In this document: piece by piece, positions 1 through 11,979 of the stretch
Layout of the letters: each line of letters begins with the position of its first letter
Numbering within the stretch: position 1 is the stretch's first letter
Origin: Chromera velia
Taxonomy: Eukaryota > Sar > Chromeraceae
Reading direction: 5' to 3'
Assembly: GCA_018398765.1 (NCBI GenBank)
Contig: JAHBMJ010002154.1
Coordinates: 10,001-21,979, forward strand
Length of the DNA stretch: 11,979 nucleotides
Made by a program: the position numbers and the translations under genes
Notes under the pieces: model-generated
What the model saw: the letters and a program-made list of their open reading frames with translations, nothing else
What the model was told of the DNA's origin: nothing
The model's database searches: none

Positions 1-202
1 CACGTGTCTGCATGAATCAACGAAAGCAAAAATGCACAAATGCAACCCTACACACACATACACAGGAGTCTTTTCCTTTCCTTTGCTTCGCGTCTGCAAT
101 CGACAGGGTTCCCTTCCCTTTCCCTCCCTCGACTCAACTATGAAGCCCAAAGCCTAATGATAGAACCAAAAAACCAAAAAAGCCCGCGCCACCCCCCCCC
201 AC
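1..202 (-). other. Intron 13, start of (runs toward left edge)
   Basis: Begins GTGGGGGGGGGT at the exon 13 donor. No further exon can be fixed. CATGCAG followed by ACACGTG at positions 1-7 would be a phase-compatible acceptor at the very edge, and TTGCAG near 100 opens only a short frame without family similarity. Confidence 0.5.
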
Positions 203-10493
<10,291 letters not shown>

Positions 10494-11817
10494 TGTCAGT
10501 CGAAGAGTCTGGCTTGAGGTCAATCTCCGGTAGGTAGTCGATCCCGTCTCCTCTTTTATTGGCCGTCTCTGCCTCACCACGAGCTCCCCGGGCTTTCCTT
10601 ATGCCCCAAAAAAGCACAAGCGGGGAGTAGAAAGCAGCCGCCGCTGACTGATTGCAGCTTACTGTTCACAAATAGATTGAATTGAAATCCGAAAGCAGGG
10701 GTGTGTATTGGATCCTTCGAAACAAATCATTGCAAAGAGAAATGGCTGCATGCCTGGCGGATCCGATCGAAAAGCGGGGCCACCAAATTTTAAAGGTTGC
10801 GCGAGAGGTCCTACGATCAATCCTTTTGCAGTTATATATTCATATTAACATCACTGGAGCTATATATCTGGCGCAGACCCACCTTCCCGAACGGCACAAA
10901 GGAAAGCACAATGTAGGGACCAGAGTCCGTCTAGCTGAGAGTCGAAAAAATCTGACTAGCGTGAGGGTTCGTGGAAATGGCCGCGCGGTCGAAAGTGCCG
11001 CGTGATGCATATGTGCCCCGTGGCCGTGGCCCCCGAGCCGCAGAGCGCACGCATGCATGCAGAAAAGCGGTGAAGGCATTGCGCTCGATGGCATAAATAG
11101 AAGAAATACTAGGCAAAGACGCGATAGCAAGGCAGGTCGTTGCAAAATCAACCCGACTGGATAGACTCTAGGCAAACAGGTCTAGGCACGACTCCCAATG
11201 CCGAGCAGTCTACGGCCGGTATGCTGGGACGTGCTATGCATCCCCGAACCGTATTCACCTGAAGGCGTTGAAGTCACATGCATGCATGCCCGCGCGCCGC
11301 GGCCAGCTTTGCGGGCCGGCGAGAGAAACTTGCATGCAGTACGCAGAGTGTTTAGCCCGTCTCCCAGAACACTCTTTTCATTACGGGGGGGTTCGGGCAT
11401 GTTCGGGCTGCTTATATCTGCCTGTCATGTCAGACATGGCCAGAGGTCAGATTGGAGCGGCGGTTTTTCTGTGGATCACTCCACTTTATCCCATAAGTCG
11501 CTCTGTACTAAAATTCCAGACCGTGCGAAAAGTTTAGGGACGTCGTACAGTCGATGCAGAAATCTCTTAGAGACAATTAACCTTGAAAGCCCGTTTGTAG
11601 TCGACGGTTTGATTTTCACTCTGACGCTGACTAGCGAAGGAATCTCTTTTGTGATCTGCCTGCGTGTCCCTACCATTCGTTGTGCGGTCCCGTCCATAGG
11701 CGATTTTGTACAGTCCGTATACGCAAACTCTTTTAGTCGGAAGTTTTGAAATTGTGACCTCATCAGACCTTCATCAAGCGTGAAGCAGACAGAGACAGAG
11801 AAGAGCCTGACAACGGG
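10494..11817. promoter_or_regulatory. Divergent intergenic region, presumed bidirectional promoter
   Basis: About 1.3 kb between the start codons of two divergent genes, nearly free of microsatellites. On the minus strand CCAATAAAAG lies about 60 nt upstream of ATG 10493 and could be a CCAAT/TATA-like element. TATATA words occur near 10833 and 10861. GCATGC occurs six times, counting overlaps (near 10746, 11051, 11277 and 11331). CTAGGCA occurs near 11109, 11168 and 11182. I find no tRNA, rRNA or recognisable gene; two open frames of 95 and 183 codons around 11198-11763 have no recognisable domain. Confidence 0.55.
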
Positions 11818-11979
11818 ATGGCTGGCCGAGGACGTGGGCGTGATGCTATTCTGCCAGCCTGGATGACTGAGGGGGGTGGTGCGGGTGCGGGTGCGGGGGG
11901 AGGGTCTACGTCGTGGGGGGGCGCTCCCAACTCATACGGACCCGTCTCCAGGTCTAACGACCTTCCTCCTGCAGGGCCA
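11818..11979 (+). CDS. 5' coding end of a divergent gene, RG-rich N terminus with LPAWM (unknown, partial)
   Basis: An ATG at 11818 opens 54 codons that run to the window end without a stop. The product starts MAGRGRGRDAILPAWMTEGG, followed by an Ala/Gly repeat, Ser/Trp/Gly-rich sequence and a Pro-rich end. RG-rich openings are common in RNA-binding proteins, and short LPAWM words recur near N termini of some eukaryotic RNA-processing proteins, but this is recollection rather than a domain match and the family is not identified. CTAAC plus a pyrimidine tract and GCAG at 11954-11974 could be a branch point and acceptor, so the frame may not be continuous to the edge. Upstream in-frame sequence was not shown to be coding. 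Confidence 0.45.
   Translation, partial: MAGRGRGRDAILPAWMTEGGGAGAGAGGGSTSWGGAPNSYGPVSRSNDLPPAGP

Noticed and set aside
11198-11763. 183-codon plus-strand and 95-codon minus-strand open frames in the intergenic region
   Set aside because: They overlap antiparallel, show no recognisable domain and lack supporting splice or promoter context. A decayed element or noncoding transcript cannot be excluded.
11952-11974. Apparent 23-nt mini-intron GTCTAAC...GCAG
   Set aside because: Too short for a spliceosomal intron. The CTAAC and CAG may instead be the 3' end of a longer intron whose donor I cannot place.

Overview
This is eukaryotic nuclear DNA. A minus-strand gene broken by many spliceosomal introns (GT...AG ends, codons restored across every junction) fills about 10.3 of the 12 kb. 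A second gene starts on the plus strand at the right edge. There are no bacterial signals (operons, Shine-Dalgarno sites). Frequent introns packed with microsatellites, fairly G+C-rich exons and Ala/Ser/Glu-rich linkers suggest a protist or microalga. A chromerid-type alveolate such as Vitrella is a guess, at low confidence.

Main gene (minus strand, coding sequence from 10493 down to 203 and beyond the left edge). I assembled 13 exons by hand: 10378-10493, 9274-10059, 7822-8799, 7283-7442, 5682-6541, 4667-4807, 4060-4335, 2917-3020, 2444-2489, 1872-1979, 968-1053, 768-855 and 203-286. They join in frame into about 1277 codons. The product is a SHPRH-type SWI2/SNF2 ATPase and probable E3 ubiquitin ligase. 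In order it has a low-complexity N terminus, a Q-motif-like segment, Walker A (DEMGLGKS), a C4HC3 PHD finger, motif Ia (TLIVAPTS), an acidic/basic insert carrying a NUMOD1-like helix-turn-helix, the Asp-Glu box as DEAQ, motif III (SGTP), WRTAKKDL, FSPVER, LRQACCHP and NGLAGLALLEG. The RING finger and C-terminal helicase lobe expected for the family lie off the left edge.

Introns (112 to 1039 bp) hold nearly all the repeats: (GA)n, (CA)n/(GT)n, (GAAA)n, (GGAA)n, a 9-bp minisatellite, (CTGC)n, (TGAC)n and a 40-bp tandem repeat that multiplies a splice donor. Most homopurine tracts lie on the plus strand, so the pre-mRNA carries pyrimidine tracts. Several introns begin with the unusual donor GTCAGT, often the first unit of a CAGT/CAGG repeat.

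Right flank. 10494-11817 is a divergent intergenic region with no recognisable gene, low in microsatellites and carrying several GCATGC/TGCATGCA copies. An open frame from ATG 11818 to the window end is the probable 5' coding end of a divergently transcribed gene of unknown function.
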